Positions 44,610 to 53,888 of a DNA stretch of 64,000 nt are shown in pieces. The first letter of the stretch is position 1; each line of letters starts with the position of its first letter. Below the pieces are notes generated by a model that ran no database searches, was not told the origin of the DNA, and was given only the letters and a program-made list of their open reading frames with translations. The DNA is taken from the NCBI RefSeq assembly GCF_005404815.1, contig NZ_BJDF01000017.1:1-64000 (forward strand), given 5' to 3'. The DNA comes from Companilactobacillus huachuanensis. GTDB taxonomy: Bacteria; Bacillota; Bacilli; Lactobacillales; Lactobacillaceae. The position numbers were made by a program, and so were the translations under genes.

Positions 44610-45474
44610 AATGATGCCCCCACTTTTCAATTAAGTTTCGTAATACACCTATAGACAAGAATGTAATTACAGCCGCAATAAGAGCAACTGCTGATGCATA
44701 ACCAGATTTCAGATTGACAAAGGCTTGATTATAAATTTCCATTTGCCAAGTATTTGTTGCTCCATTTGGTCCACCACCAGTCAATTGATAAACTTCAGTA
44801 AAAATACCAAAGCTTACTCCAATTGCCAAAATCAAAACCGTGTAAAGTGATGGATACATCATTGGAATGGTAATCTTCCAAAATCTTTGCCAACGGTTAA
44901 CTCCATCCAACGCTGCTGCTTCATAAATTTCATTGTTAATACTATTTAAACCTGAAACAAGAATTAACCCGTAATATCCAGACATTTTCCATGCAATCAT
45001 AAATGAAACTACGATCAAGGCAGATGTTGGAGATCCCAACCAATCGATATCTAAGCCAAATGTTGTTCTTAGCCAAGTACTGATTGGTCCATTATATGAG
45101 AGAATTCCTTTTACAATAAGTGAAGTTACAACCCCACTTGATAAATATGGTAAGAAGAATGCAACCATAAATAATCCTTTAAATCTAGGTAATCTATTAA
45201 CTAAAATTGCAACTAACATTGATAAAATTAATGCTAAGGGAACAAATACAAGCAAAAATTTATATGTTACCCAAAAAGCTTGATGAATTGTAGGACTTGT
45301 AATTGCAGTAACAAAATTACTCAAACCTACAAATTTAATATCTGGTGAGATTAAATTCCAATTCGTAAGAGCTAACCAGAATGACCATAATAACGGTAAC
45401 AAGAAAAATATTATGGTAAAAACAAGATAAGGGCCGGTAAAAAGCCAGCCCAATTTGTTATTCATGCGTTTCAT
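44596..45474 (-). CDS. sugar ABC transporter permease (MalF/MsmF-like)
   Basis: This 292-residue protein has six or so membrane segments and the EAA loop YEAAALDGVNRWQRFWKIT. It is encoded 2 nt after the binding-protein gene and overlaps the next permease gene. No ATPase is encoded in the operon; the MsmK-type ATPase at 49026 probably energises it. Confidence 0.9.
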   Translation of the reverse strand: MKRMNNKLGWLFTGPYLVFTIIFFLLPLLWSFWLALTNWNLISPDIKFVGLSNFVTAITSPTIHQAFWVTYKFLLVFVPLALILSMLVAILVNRLPRFKGLFMVAFFLPYLSSGVVTSLIVKGILSYNGPISTWLRTTFGLDIDWLGSPTSALIVVSFMIAWKMSGYYGLILVSGLNSINNEIYEAAALDGVNRWQRFWKITIPMMYPSLYTVLILAIGVSFGIFTEVYQLTGGGPNGATNTWQMEIYNQAFVNLKSGYASAVALIAAVITFLSIGVLRNLIEKWGHHYGWN

Positions 45475-45476
45475 AA

Positions 45477-46808
45477 TTATAGTTCTCCTTTAATTGCCTT
45501 AGACATGTCATTCCAAGCAACTTCAGGTGTCTTTTGTCCTTTAACTGCTGGGATCCAACCTTCATTACCTAATTTTTCTTGTAAGGTATTGTAATTGGCA
45601 TTATCCATAGCAGGGATAGCATTAGGTACATTCTTTGCATATTCTTTCATTTCAGGGTTCTTTGCAAAGTAGGCATTGAATGCTTTATTCGTTGCGGCAT
45701 CATCACGAGCAGGTAATAGTGAAGTTTTGTTCAATAGAGTTACATCATTATTAACATCACCCATAACAAACTTCATAAATTTAATAGCAGCCTTCTTTTG
45801 TGGAGCAGTTGCTTTTGCATAAAGAACTACACCTTTTGCATCTGCATATGTTTTGACATTTGTTGCATTGGCCATGCGATCAGGAACAGGTACATTTGTA
45901 ATTGTGTAATTATCGTTATATTTCAAGTTTGGATACTTTTCTGCCCAATTTGGGAAAGTCCAAGGTCCAATAATATTCATTAGTGAAAGTCCTGTTTCAA
46001 ATGGATCTGTTGTCTTCTTAGTTACAAATTGTTTGTTCTTATATAGGTTTTGGACAAACTGGAATGTTTCAACTCCGGCCTTCTTATCACCAACAAACTT
46101 GTTACCATTGATAAATCCAGCGCCATTGCTTGCTGCATCATAGAATGGGAAGAAATCGAACCAACGTTGATATGCTGTCGGATCAACTGAATAAGGGTTA
46201 GCATAAACAACTTTTTTAGAATTTGAGCTCTTAAGTGCTTCTTCTACTTTTTCCACATCACTATATGTCTTGGGAACAGTAGTAATTCCAATTTTCTTAA
46301 GTTCATCTAAACGCCAGCCAACTAACATTGGGTTTGAATATAGCGGAATAACATATTGCTTACCGTTTGAGAATTTCCAACTGTTAATTGTATTTGTCAT
46401 ATTACGGCTAGTTACTAACTTTGCCATATCAGATTTTGTTGTTGAATCCGTATTTAATGGAACAATAGCCTTACTTTTTGCCAATTGAGCAGCAAAACTA
46501 CGAGTAATATTTTCTGATAATGTTGGCGCTGTTCCTGAAGCAATTGCTGATTGAATTGTTGCCTCAGATGTTGGGCTTTCTTTCATCTGCGAAACCTTAA
46601 CAGTAATGTTAGGATTCTTTTTATGAAAATCAGTAGCCATTTGTTTCCAATATTTTACTTGTGGTGGATTAGGAGCCGACCAAAATGTAATTGTGGTCGA
46701 GCTTCCAGAACTAGAAGCCGATTTATTCCCGCAAGCTGCCAAAGGAACTAAAGCCATAGATAGGATTGCAGCAATTCCAACAATTTTACTTAATTTACTA
46801 AATTTCAC
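45477..46808 (-). CDS. oligosaccharide ABC transporter substrate-binding lipoprotein
   Basis: This 443-residue protein has a lipoprotein signal with lipobox LAAC followed by GNKSASSS. The mature part fits family 1 extracellular solute-binding proteins (TITFWSAPNPPQVKYWKQMA, FETGLSLMNIIGPWTFPNW). It is first in the operon, opposite the divergent LacI regulator, and is likely to bind manno-oligosaccharides given the GH130 gene downstream. Confidence 0.9.
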   Translation of the reverse strand: MKFSKLSKIVGIAAILSMALVPLAACGNKSASSSGSSTTITFWSAPNPPQVKYWKQMATDFHKKNPNITVKVSQMKESPTSEATIQSAIASGTAPTLSENITRSFAAQLAKSKAIVPLNTDSTTKSDMAKLVTSRNMTNTINSWKFSNGKQYVIPLYSNPMLVGWRLDELKKIGITTVPKTYSDVEKVEEALKSSNSKKVVYANPYSVDPTAYQRWFDFFPFYDAASNGAGFINGNKFVGDKKAGVETFQFVQNLYKNKQFVTKKTTDPFETGLSLMNIIGPWTFPNWAEKYPNLKYNDNYTITNVPVPDRMANATNVKTYADAKGVVLYAKATAPQKKAAIKFMKFVMGDVNNDVTLLNKTSLLPARDDAATNKAFNAYFAKNPEMKEYAKNVPNAIPAMDNANYNTLQEKLGNEGWIPAVKGQKTPEVAWNDMSKAIKGEL

Positions 46809-46863
46809 AACGAATCTCCTCCTTAATTTGTAAGCCTTTTCATTTACGCTGTCATTATAATAA

Positions 46864-46955
46864 CATTACTGTAATTGTGTCAATAACATTTTAGTAATTT
46901 ATCTTATATTTGTGTATTGTCTTTGTTTAAAGCTAGTTTTATACTTGCAGTAATG
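46864..46955. promoter_or_regulatory. paired CATTACTG elements between the ABC operon and the LacI gene
   Basis: CATTACTG at 46864-46871 and its reverse complement CAGTAATG at 46948-46955 lie 76 bp apart in the divergent promoter region; the first is part of ATTACTGTAAT, itself a perfect 11-nt palindrome. A further ATTTTAGTAATTT sits between. They are candidate binding sites for the LacI regulator that starts at 46999. Confidence 0.5.
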
Positions 46956-46998
46956 TATAAAAGTAATTAATAATGTGAGATTGGTGGAAATAATAAAT

Positions 46999-47991
46999 AT
47001 GAAAATAACGATGCAGACTATTGCAGATAGATTGGGTGTCTCTAAAAATACTGTTTCCCAGGCCTTACGTGGTAAAAACACAGTTAGTGAACAAACAAAA
47101 AAAGACGTACTGCGTACTGCAGAACGTCTAGGATATAAATATGAAAGCTCTACTAATAATGAACCAGTCGTTAAAGGGACTAGGTTTGCATTAGTTGCAT
47201 CAGACTTGACCCTATCTCTAAATAGTTTTTTCGGAGTCATTTTGAATCGTATCAAGGAACAAATACTAGCAAACAATCAAGAATTAGATTTATACTCTAT
47301 TACTTCCCAGGAAGAAGAAAAATTAATAATTCCTTCTAAATTAAAAGGTTCAGATTATGATGGAATCTTTATTTTATCCTACCTTTCTTCTAGCTATTTA
47401 AACGAACTTTCCACGATAAAAACCCCTAAAATTCTAATAGATCATCATCAACCAAATCTCAATATAGACAGCGTACTAACGGCAAATGTAGATGGCACAA
47501 TTGAATCATTATATTATCTGAAAAAAAATAATATCCAAAAAATTGGCTTTATTGGCGATAACCGTAGATCACCAAGTTACCAGGAACGCTTTACTGGTTT
47601 TAAATTAGCCATGGACGCTTTAAACCTACAAACCAGTCCTGATTGGATAATAAATCAACTTCAAGAAGATCAAAATTCTTTATTTGTAGCACTGGAAAAA
47701 ATAAAAAATCCACCTGAAGCATGGTTCTGTGTCAATAATGGTTATGCATTATCATTAATCAATTTTTATCAAAGCCATGGTAAACAGATCCCGCAGGATA
47801 TTAAAGTGATTTCGTTTGACGATACTGATCTTTCTCGGCTTACAAATCCAGGTATGACCGTAATGGCAACTAATCTAAAGGAAATGGGTACAACAGCTTA
47901 TGAACTATTACAATATAGAATTATTCATCCACATAGTGATATTCGCCAAATCAGTTTAAAACCCCATTTAATAATGCGAGGAACAGTTTAA
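46999..47991 (+). CDS. LacI-family transcriptional regulator
   Basis: This protein has about 330 residues from the ATG at 46999 (GGTGG 11 nt upstream). The N-terminal HTH and hinge are clear (MQTIADRLGVSKNTVSQAL), followed by a periplasmic-binding-protein-like effector domain. It is transcribed divergently from the manno-oligosaccharide operon and is the obvious regulator of it. Confidence 0.88.
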   Translation: MKITMQTIADRLGVSKNTVSQALRGKNTVSEQTKKDVLRTAERLGYKYESSTNNEPVVKGTRFALVASDLTLSLNSFFGVILNRIKEQILANNQELDLYSITSQEEEKLIIPSKLKGSDYDGIFILSYLSSSYLNELSTIKTPKILIDHHQPNLNIDSVLTANVDGTIESLYYLKKNNIQKIGFIGDNRRSPSYQERFTGFKLAMDALNLQTSPDWIINQLQEDQNSLFVALEKIKNPPEAWFCVNNGYALSLINFYQSHGKQIPQDIKVISFDDTDLSRLTNPGMTVMATNLKEMGTTAYELLQYRIIHPHSDIRQISLKPHLIMRGTV

Positions 47992-47994
47992 ATA

Positions 47995-48051
47995 AAAATC
48001 CCCTTAATAAATTGCCAACACACTAAGTCAATTTATTAAGGGGATTTTTAT
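47995..48051. terminator. bidirectional terminator after the LacI gene
   Basis: AAATCCCCTTAATAAATTG and CAATTTATTAAGGGGATTT form a perfect 19-bp stem around a 15-nt loop with A/T tails. It serves the LacI gene (+) and probably the PucR-type gene (-). Confidence 0.85.
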
Positions 48052-48149
48052 TTAATTTTGATTATTTGAATTTTTAGTTTTATTTTGAACCCGACTTTGA
48101 TGAAAAAATAATGGTTTGGAGTAAACCACACCATTATTTAAGTAATCTG

Positions 48150-49007
48150 TTATTTCAACAGTAAAAAACAGAGGGCTAAATCCTCATGATTTTTCAAATC
48201 AAATCCCGTTGTCTCGTAAAATTTTTCAATTCTGTATTGTAATGTATTTCTATGGACAAAAAGTAGTTTAGACGCCTTTGCCATATTTGAATCACATTCA
48301 TACAACGTATTTATCATATTGGAAGTAGCCATATCAATATTCACGCGTCTGTGTAAATTCTTGAACAATTTAGATTTTCTTAGATTACGATCTATTAAGT
48401 AATCTAAAATCACAGTTGATAAATCATTTACATTATTTTTCAGACGAATTGACGAGTAAAAGAACTCTCTTTCCTCATTAAAAATATCAGATAAGTCTTT
48501 ATCTGCAGACCAAGGCTCTCCAATATACATATGTGTATTTGTATAAAAATCAGAATCCAACAATTCTACCATTTGTTGCACATAAGCTAAATCAACATTG
48601 GCCTTATTCTTTTCCTGTATCACTATACCTGCATTTGGCCCAATGAAGAAAGAATCAATAACATTATCTATCGTATCTTTAAATACATTTAGCCATTGTT
48701 GTGACTGTTCTTTTGATTGTGCTTTATCTATTCGAAACTGAAATACCTTAATGGTTATTCCCTTTTGGGGTGCCTCTTGTTTTTCCTCAGTTAATTTTTT
48801 CCACCACAAATTTTTAATTGTATTTTTGCTTTCCTCTTTATTAATTAGCGACAGCAAAAACTTATCATGCTCATTCAATTTGCTCTTAGCAATGGTAACC
48901 CATTGATTAGAAATAAGAAAATTCATATTTTCATCAACATTAAAAGGAGCATTAACAATTTCAGCACTGGGATATAGATCTAAAAATTTTGAAACATTTT
49001 CTTCCAC
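48150..49007 (-). CDS. PucR/CdaR-type regulator with C-terminal HTH
   Basis: This 285-residue protein starts at a GTG (49007) with GGTGG 10 nt upstream. The C-terminal HTH_30 motif is clear (KASKLLFVHRNTLQYRIEKF), as in sugar-diacid regulators; the N-terminal two thirds show no known sensor. It is 18 nt downstream of the MsmK gene, so it may control or respond to shared sugar-transport ATPase levels. The target is unknown. Confidence 0.72.
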   Translation of the reverse strand: MEENVSKFLDLYPSAEIVNAPFNVDENMNFLISNQWVTIAKSKLNEHDKFLLSLINKEESKNTIKNLWWKKLTEEKQEAPQKGITIKVFQFRIDKAQSKEQSQQWLNVFKDTIDNVIDSFFIGPNAGIVIQEKNKANVDLAYVQQMVELLDSDFYTNTHMYIGEPWSADKDLSDIFNEEREFFYSSIRLKNNVNDLSTVILDYLIDRNLRKSKLFKNLHRRVNIDMATSNMINTLYECDSNMAKASKLLFVHRNTLQYRIEKFYETTGFDLKNHEDLALCFLLLK

Positions 49008-49025
49008 GATTTTATAACCACCAAT

Positions 49026-50135
49026 TTAATATATTGCATCTAACGAACTATCATCAAAGAAGTGTGCCTTATTTAAATCAAATGTTAGATTCACATTATC
49101 TCCAGGCTTATGATAATCACGTGAATCTACAATTGCGACAAATTCAGTATCGCCAACTTTAGAATATAGCATTGAAGTTGAACCTAATAATTCAGAAACA
49201 ATTACATCTGCATTAACTGTTGAATTTGGCCATACTTCTTCCATCGCGCCCTCCGCATGAATATCCTCAGGACGCAATCCCATCGTTACCTTTTGTCCAT
49301 TGTATCCTCGTTCATTAAGCACTTTAGAACGTCCTTCAGGTACCTTCAGGCTCAATCCTTTTCCGTCATTAATCATACCATCCCTATAAGTAACATCGAA
49401 AAAGTTCATAGATGGTGATCCCATAAATCCGGCAACAAATTTGTTCTTCGGGTGTAAATAAACTTCTTTCGGAGTTCCAATTTGTTGAACTTCTCCCATA
49501 GACATGACAACAATCCTATCAGCCATAGTCATTGCTTCTGTTTGATCATGTGTTACATAAATTGTTGTCGTATTCAATCTTTGATGTAATTTTGCAATCT
49601 CAGCCCGCATGCTGACACGAAGTTTTGCATCCAAATTAGATAGTGGTTCATCCATTAGAAAAATAGGAGCATCTCGTACAATGGCTCTTCCTAAAGCAAC
49701 ACGTTGTCTCTGACCACCTGATAATTCAGCAGGTCTTCTTTGTAAATAATCCTCTAGTCCCAATACTTCAGCAGCATATTTGATTTTTTTATCAATTTCA
49801 GTTTTATCATATTTACGAAGTTTGAGCCCAAACGCCATATTATCATAAACCGTCATATGTGGATATAAAGCATAATTTTGGAAGACCATTGCTATATCAC
49901 GTTCTTTAGGTGCAGTATCATTTTCATATTTACCGTCAATTATGAGTTCGCCTTTTGTAATATCTTCTAATCCAGCAATCATTCGTAAGATAGTAGATTT
50001 TCCACATCCGGAGGGTCCTACAAATACAATAAACTCTTTATCCTTAATATGGAGATCAAAGTCTGAAACTGCGTAATCGCTTTCCTTAGAATTATCATAT
50101 TTCTTATAAATGTGATTCAAATCAATTTCAACCAT
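49026..50135 (-). CDS. msmK: multi-sugar ABC transporter ATP-binding protein (MsmK/UgpC-like)
   Basis: This 369-residue protein has Walker A GPSGCGKST, signature LSGGQRQRVALGRAI, Walker B IFLMDEPLSNLD and a C-terminal TOBE regulatory domain (about 240-365; LRPEDIHAE). Such ATPases are shared by several CUT1 importers in lactic acid bacteria, which fits the absence of an ATPase gene in the operon at 40042-46808. A cre-like site lies upstream. Confidence 0.9.
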   Translation of the reverse strand: MVEIDLNHIYKKYDNSKESDYAVSDFDLHIKDKEFIVFVGPSGCGKSTILRMIAGLEDITKGELIIDGKYENDTAPKERDIAMVFQNYALYPHMTVYDNMAFGLKLRKYDKTEIDKKIKYAAEVLGLEDYLQRRPAELSGGQRQRVALGRAIVRDAPIFLMDEPLSNLDAKLRVSMRAEIAKLHQRLNTTTIYVTHDQTEAMTMADRIVVMSMGEVQQIGTPKEVYLHPKNKFVAGFMGSPSMNFFDVTYRDGMINDGKGLSLKVPEGRSKVLNERGYNGQKVTMGLRPEDIHAEGAMEEVWPNSTVNADVIVSELLGSTSMLYSKVGDTEFVAIVDSRDYHKPGDNVNLTFDLNKAHFFDDSSLDAIY

Positions 50136-50181
50136 TTTTATTTTCCCCTAATCATCTACTATTTATAAGATAATTGTATCA

Positions 50182-50195
50182 AGTAAGCGTTTTCT
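50182..50195. promoter_or_regulatory. possible cre site upstream of msmK
   Basis: AGTAAGCGTTTTCT (minus strand AGAAAACGCTTACT) has the central AANCGNTT core of a catabolite-responsive element with imperfect ends. It lies about 50 nt upstream of the start. Confidence 0.4.
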
Positions 50196-50618
50196 ACAAC
50201 TCGGAGATTGTTACAACTTTAATCAATTTATTTGTAACATACTAACAAAAAGAATTTAAATAAGACAGCTATCTAGAATATATAACTATTTCATTTTCAT
50301 CTTTATATACTCCTGTTTAGTTCCGCCTTTTTGTTCTTGACTTGTGCCAATGGAAGTCAATTTGCGAACGAAAAATATTATTAATAACGATAAACTCAAA
50401 TTTATAAAACGGCGAAATTTATAAGCCCTTCGCACAATCGTCATTTTCTTTACGTGGGCTTCGCCCACACCCTAACCACAACGACTTTATTATTATCAAT
50501 TACTTCAACACAGCTTAATACCATCATTTTCGTTAATAGCCTCATAAGTCCTTTTGCTCTAAATAGTCATCTGACGTAAAATGTGATACTTTTCTGTAAA
50601 ATATCATACTGCGCATTG
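50196..50618. other. intergenic region with a G+C-richer patch
   Basis: The stretch 50405-50480 is richer in G+C than its surroundings and contains the hairpin GTGGGC-TTC-GCCCAC (50454-50468). A 60-codon minus-strand frame crosses it (50286-50468) but has no ribosome site and no recognisable family. It may be a fragment of plasmid or mobile DNA. I see no gene. Confidence 0.35.
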
Positions 50619-50672
50619 AAAAGGAGCTATTTCCTACTTGTTGGTTTGAACCAAGTGGAAATAACTCCTTTT
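50619..50672. terminator. bidirectional terminator after the aldolase-dehydrogenase operon
   Basis: AAAAGGAG-TATTTCC-ACTTG and CAAGT-GGAAATA-CTCCTTTT form a long interrupted stem with A/T tails, about 140 nt beyond the dehydrogenase stop. Confidence 0.75.
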
Positions 50673-50809
50673 ATTTATAATCAATTTTGACAATGACAGC
50701 CAATTCAACTCAATAGTCTTGTTTGATTTAAGCGGGATAAATCATTTTTCCTGAACTAACACGATAAACATTAATGTATAGATAGTAACTTACCAAAATT
50801 TACTTCATT

Positions 50810-51931
50810 CTAATCTTCTGGTTTGTATCCTTCATCAATAACCAAAATAGGTTTGATTGTTTTACCACTTACTGAATCTGCATCGGCTTCATTGATTTCA
50901 TCGAAGTGATACATTTTTTCCGTCAAGTCGAATGGGAATACACCCATTTGATAGAATTTGATTAAACGTGGAATATCAACTTGTGGGATTGCATCTCCCA
51001 TATTAACACCAACAACTTTTTTGTCATCAACACATAGATCATTCCATGTACTAATTTCGATGTTATGAGGTGTTACGGCAATTGTTGCGGTTGTTCCACC
51101 TTGTGTAAGTGCTGCAATAGAATCTTTCATAACAGAAGCTACACCGGTTGTATCAACAGCCCAATCTACACCTAATCCGCCTGTAATCTTCTTAATAGCT
51201 TCAACGGAATCTTCATTCTTACTATTAACTATATCAGTTGCTCCCATTTTTTTAGCTAATTCCAAACGTGAATCAACAATATCAACAGCAATCACATTTA
51301 CACATCCTGAAATTTTACCTGCCATCATAGCAGCTAATCCAACAGCACCTGTTCCAAATACAGCAATTGTGTCACCAGGCTTAGGTTGAAGTGTATTGAA
51401 CACAGTTCCACTTCCTGTTACATAACCACAGCCCAGAGGTCCAAGTTTTCTTAAATCAAGATCATTAGGAACTTTCACAGCATTACGTTTATCGATCACA
51501 GTATGAGTTGTAAATGATGATTGATTAAACATGTCACTAACATGGTGCCCATCTTCCGTGAAATGATCTGATCCGTCTGGACGAGTCCCAGAAAGATTAG
51601 ATGCAGCATATTTACGACATTGTGTTGGCTTTCCCTTTAGACAGTTATCACATTCGCCACATGAATAGAATGACATAATAATGTGATCACCTGGTTTAAA
51701 GTTCTTTACATTCTTACCAACTTTTTCAACAATACCTGAACCTTCATGTCCAAGTACAACAGGAAAACTGAATGCAGCATCCCCTTTACGTAAAGCCTCA
51801 TCTGAGTGACAAATACCCGAAGCAACTACTTTTACTTGTAGTCCATCATCAGTCATTTCAGCCAACTCAACATCATCTTTAATCACAAATGGATCATTTA
51901 CTTTATCAACAACAGCAGCTTTAATCTTCAT
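50810..51931 (-). CDS. zinc-dependent alcohol dehydrogenase (MDR superfamily)
   Basis: This 373-residue protein carries the catalytic-zinc region SGICHSDEALRKGD and VLGHEGSGIVEKVG, the structural-zinc cysteines in CGECDNCLKGKPTQC, and the NAD-binding motif FGTGAVGLAAMMAG near residue 200. It resembles class III/aryl-alcohol-type dehydrogenases. As the last gene of a PTS-aldolase operon it may reduce the aldehyde released by the aldolases (lactaldehyde if the substrate is a 6-deoxy sugar), but this is inference. Confidence 0.85.
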   Translation of the reverse strand: MKIKAAVVDKVNDPFVIKDDVELAEMTDDGLQVKVVASGICHSDEALRKGDAAFSFPVVLGHEGSGIVEKVGKNVKNFKPGDHIIMSFYSCGECDNCLKGKPTQCRKYAASNLSGTRPDGSDHFTEDGHHVSDMFNQSSFTTHTVIDKRNAVKVPNDLDLRKLGPLGCGYVTGSGTVFNTLQPKPGDTIAVFGTGAVGLAAMMAGKISGCVNVIAVDIVDSRLELAKKMGATDIVNSKNEDSVEAIKKITGGLGVDWAVDTTGVASVMKDSIAALTQGGTTATIAVTPHNIEISTWNDLCVDDKKVVGVNMGDAIPQVDIPRLIKFYQMGVFPFDLTEKMYHFDEINEADADSVSGKTIKPILVIDEGYKPED

Positions 51932-51977
51932 AAATAATAACCTTCTCTTAATTGATTTCGTAACGCGTAATTATATA

Positions 51978-52808
51978 TTAGTTAGTAACCTTCATTGGAA
52001 ATAGTCTTGGATTAGGAGTTACATTAAATGACCTAGCCAAATCCATCAAATCTTCATCTGTAATACTTTGTAGAATCTTACCACCTTGACTTTGAATTGC
52101 TGTATAAATCATACATGCCTTTTCAACCGTTTCAATTAGTCCATATACTTCATCCATAGTGTCACCACAGGCAAAGATTCCGTGATGTGGCCACATAACA
52201 ACTCTAAATTCTTTCATTTTATCTGCAGTTGCTTCACCAATTTCATTTGTCCCTGGAGTCATATATGGAATAATTCCAACACCTTCTGGGAATACGACCA
52301 TCGATTCGGCTTGCATCTTCCACAATAATTGACTGACACTAGCTTCATCTAACTTATGTGTGAATGAAAGTGCTACCCAGTTTGTTGGGTGACAATGCAT
52401 TACAACACGTTGATTTGAGTCTATCTTTTGACGAGAAATATGTGTCATTAAGTGTGCTGGGAATTCACTTGTTGGTTGACCCCCATCATTAAATCCCCAA
52501 ACTAAGTCTACCGAAGTACCATTCTCAGCAATTCTTACAAGACCGGTATCACGTTCTGGAAAATTATGAACATTCTTAAAATAGCGACCAGTTCCTGTTA
52601 CGAGATAATATTGGCCTGCCAATGGAGTAGCATCGAACTTAATCGGGATGTTTCTCAAAACATTATTAAGATCCTCAAATTGATCAACTTCTGATTGGGT
52701 GAGTCGCATACTTACATTGCCACCGTTTCTTTCATCCCAACCATGTTTATATAACTCATTTGTAATTTCTGACATCTTGCTAACATATTGCGAATCGATA
52801 AATTTCAT
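51978..52808 (-). CDS. rhaD: rhamnulose-1-phosphate aldolase-like class II aldolase
   Basis: This protein has about 276 residues from the ATG at 52808 (GGGAG upstream), close to the usual RhaD length. Motifs include [10 protein letters not shown] (phosphate-binding loop), [12 protein letters not shown] with zinc-binding His residues, and [11 protein letters not shown]. RhaD splits L-rhamnulose-1-phosphate into dihydroxyacetone phosphate and L-lactaldehyde. No rhamnose isomerase or kinase is encoded here; a PTS supplies phosphorylated substrate instead, so the true substrate may differ. Confidence 0.8.
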   Translation of the reverse strand: MKFIDSQYVSKMSEITNELYKHGWDERNGGNVSMRLTQSEVDQFEDLNNVLRNIPIKFDATPLAGQYYLVTGTGRYFKNVHNFPERDTGLVRIAENGTSVDLVWGFNDGGQPTSEFPAHLMTHISRQKIDSNQRVVMHCHPTNWVALSFTHKLDEASVSQLLWKMQAESMVVFPEGVGIIPYMTPGTNEIGEATADKMKEFRVVMWPHHGIFACGDTMDEVYGLIETVEKACMIYTAIQSQGGKILQSITDEDLMDLARSFNVTPNPRLFPMKVTN

Positions 52809-52855
52809 AATACTACTCCCTTTTTGACAAACATTCTTATTTCTCATTGTTAAAG

Positions 52856-53602
52856 CTAGTTAATTTTTTCTGTTTCGTAACTGTTCAAGAATCCATCAGT
52901 GTCTTTTCCATTTGATTGATAATGATCGATTAGTCCAAGGGCCTTAAATACTGTTTGTTGATAAGCAATCTTAGCATTCCATTCAACTGTTTCTAGAATT
53001 CTTGTTGCTTCATGTAGGTCAGTACATGTAATCAAAACACCATGGCTATTTAATAGGAAGATATTTTCTAGTGCACCGTCTCCAATTTCAACCAAATTTT
53101 CATGTACAACATCTGCTAATTCCTTTGAACATGCGGGTGCATATGGTAAACAGTGAATTGTCTTCAATGGCATAGTATCGGATGTAATTTCTGTCACATT
53201 AGGCATATCTTGTCCCAAAGTTGCCCAGAACATTGATTCTTCAGCATGTGAGTGGTAAACACATTTAATTCCAGGATTTGCTTCATATGCTTCAATATGC
53301 ATATTGATCTCTCTTGTTAGGCGACCAACACCATCAATTTGTTCACCAGTTTCTAAATCAATGACAAGAATTTGAGAACCATCTAGCTTAGCAAACCATG
53401 CTTCTGACATCATTGTTGGTGTCATAATAATGTAATCATGACCTTCTTTAATATGAACTCGTCCAAAATCAATGTCTTCGGCTGCTGTAATCTTTACGGA
53501 AATATTTCCACCGGCAACGTTTGTATTCTTACGGTTAAACATTTCTCTACAAACCATTGCTAAATCTCTACGTTGTTCTTCAAATACATATTGTTCTGTC
53601 AT
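52856..53602 (-). CDS. class II aldolase/adducin-family protein (FucA-like)
   Basis: This 248-residue protein has the class II aldolase head domain: [22 protein letters not shown] with metal-binding His residues, [17 protein letters not shown] and [11 protein letters not shown]. It is distinct from the RhaD-like protein encoded 47 nt downstream, so the operon has two aldolase-fold enzymes; one may be an epimerase or a second aldolase for another diastereomer. GGGG precedes the ATG. Confidence 0.8.
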   Translation of the reverse strand: MTEQYVFEEQRRDLAMVCREMFNRKNTNVAGGNISVKITAAEDIDFGRVHIKEGHDYIIMTPTMMSEAWFAKLDGSQILVIDLETGEQIDGVGRLTREINMHIEAYEANPGIKCVYHSHAEESMFWATLGQDMPNVTEITSDTMPLKTIHCLPYAPACSKELADVVHENLVEIGDGALENIFLLNSHGVLITCTDLHEATRILETVEWNAKIAYQQTVFKALGLIDHYQSNGKDTDGFLNSYETEKIN

Positions 53603-53616
53603 AATAATTTCCCCTT

Positions 53617-53871
53617 TTATTTACTGGCTTCTAAAGCACGTTGCTTTAAAATTTCTTGTTTTCTAATTTCCCGTTTTTTTCTTCGTTTGGCATCAAATTC
53701 TCCAAATAAATATTTATTTCCTTTAAAGTAAATGATTTCACTCACGATCATAACTACTAGACAAGCCCATATATTATTAGTGCTCAAGGCCTCAACGAAA
53801 AGTAGTACATCTAAGAAAAGAAGTAATGACCATAATAGTTTTTTTGTTCTAAGCTTGCCTTTGGTTTCCAT
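53617..53871 (-). CDS. small membrane protein of unknown function
   Basis: This protein of about 84 residues has two hydrophobic segments (LLWSLLLFLDVLLFVEAL and IWACLVVMIVSEIIYF) and a very basic C-terminal tail rich in Lys/Arg. The ATG at 53871 is chosen over GTG codons up to 53883 on ribosome-site spacing. It lies between the EIIC gene and the first aldolase gene and may be an accessory of the PTS. I recognise no family. Confidence 0.65.
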   Translation of the reverse strand: METKGKLRTKKLLWSLLLFLDVLLFVEALSTNNIWACLVVMIVSEIIYFKGNKYLFGEFDAKRRKKREIRKQEILKQRALEASK

Positions 53872-53888
53872 AAGTTTCACCACATTTC

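Noticed and set aside
46899-47276. 125-codon minus-strand frame over the start of the LacI gene
   Set aside because: It is the shadow of the LacI coding sequence, whose HTH motif and ribosome site are clear on the plus strand.
50286-50468. 60-codon minus-strand open frame
   Set aside because: No ribosome site or family resemblance; only the composition of the region is notable.
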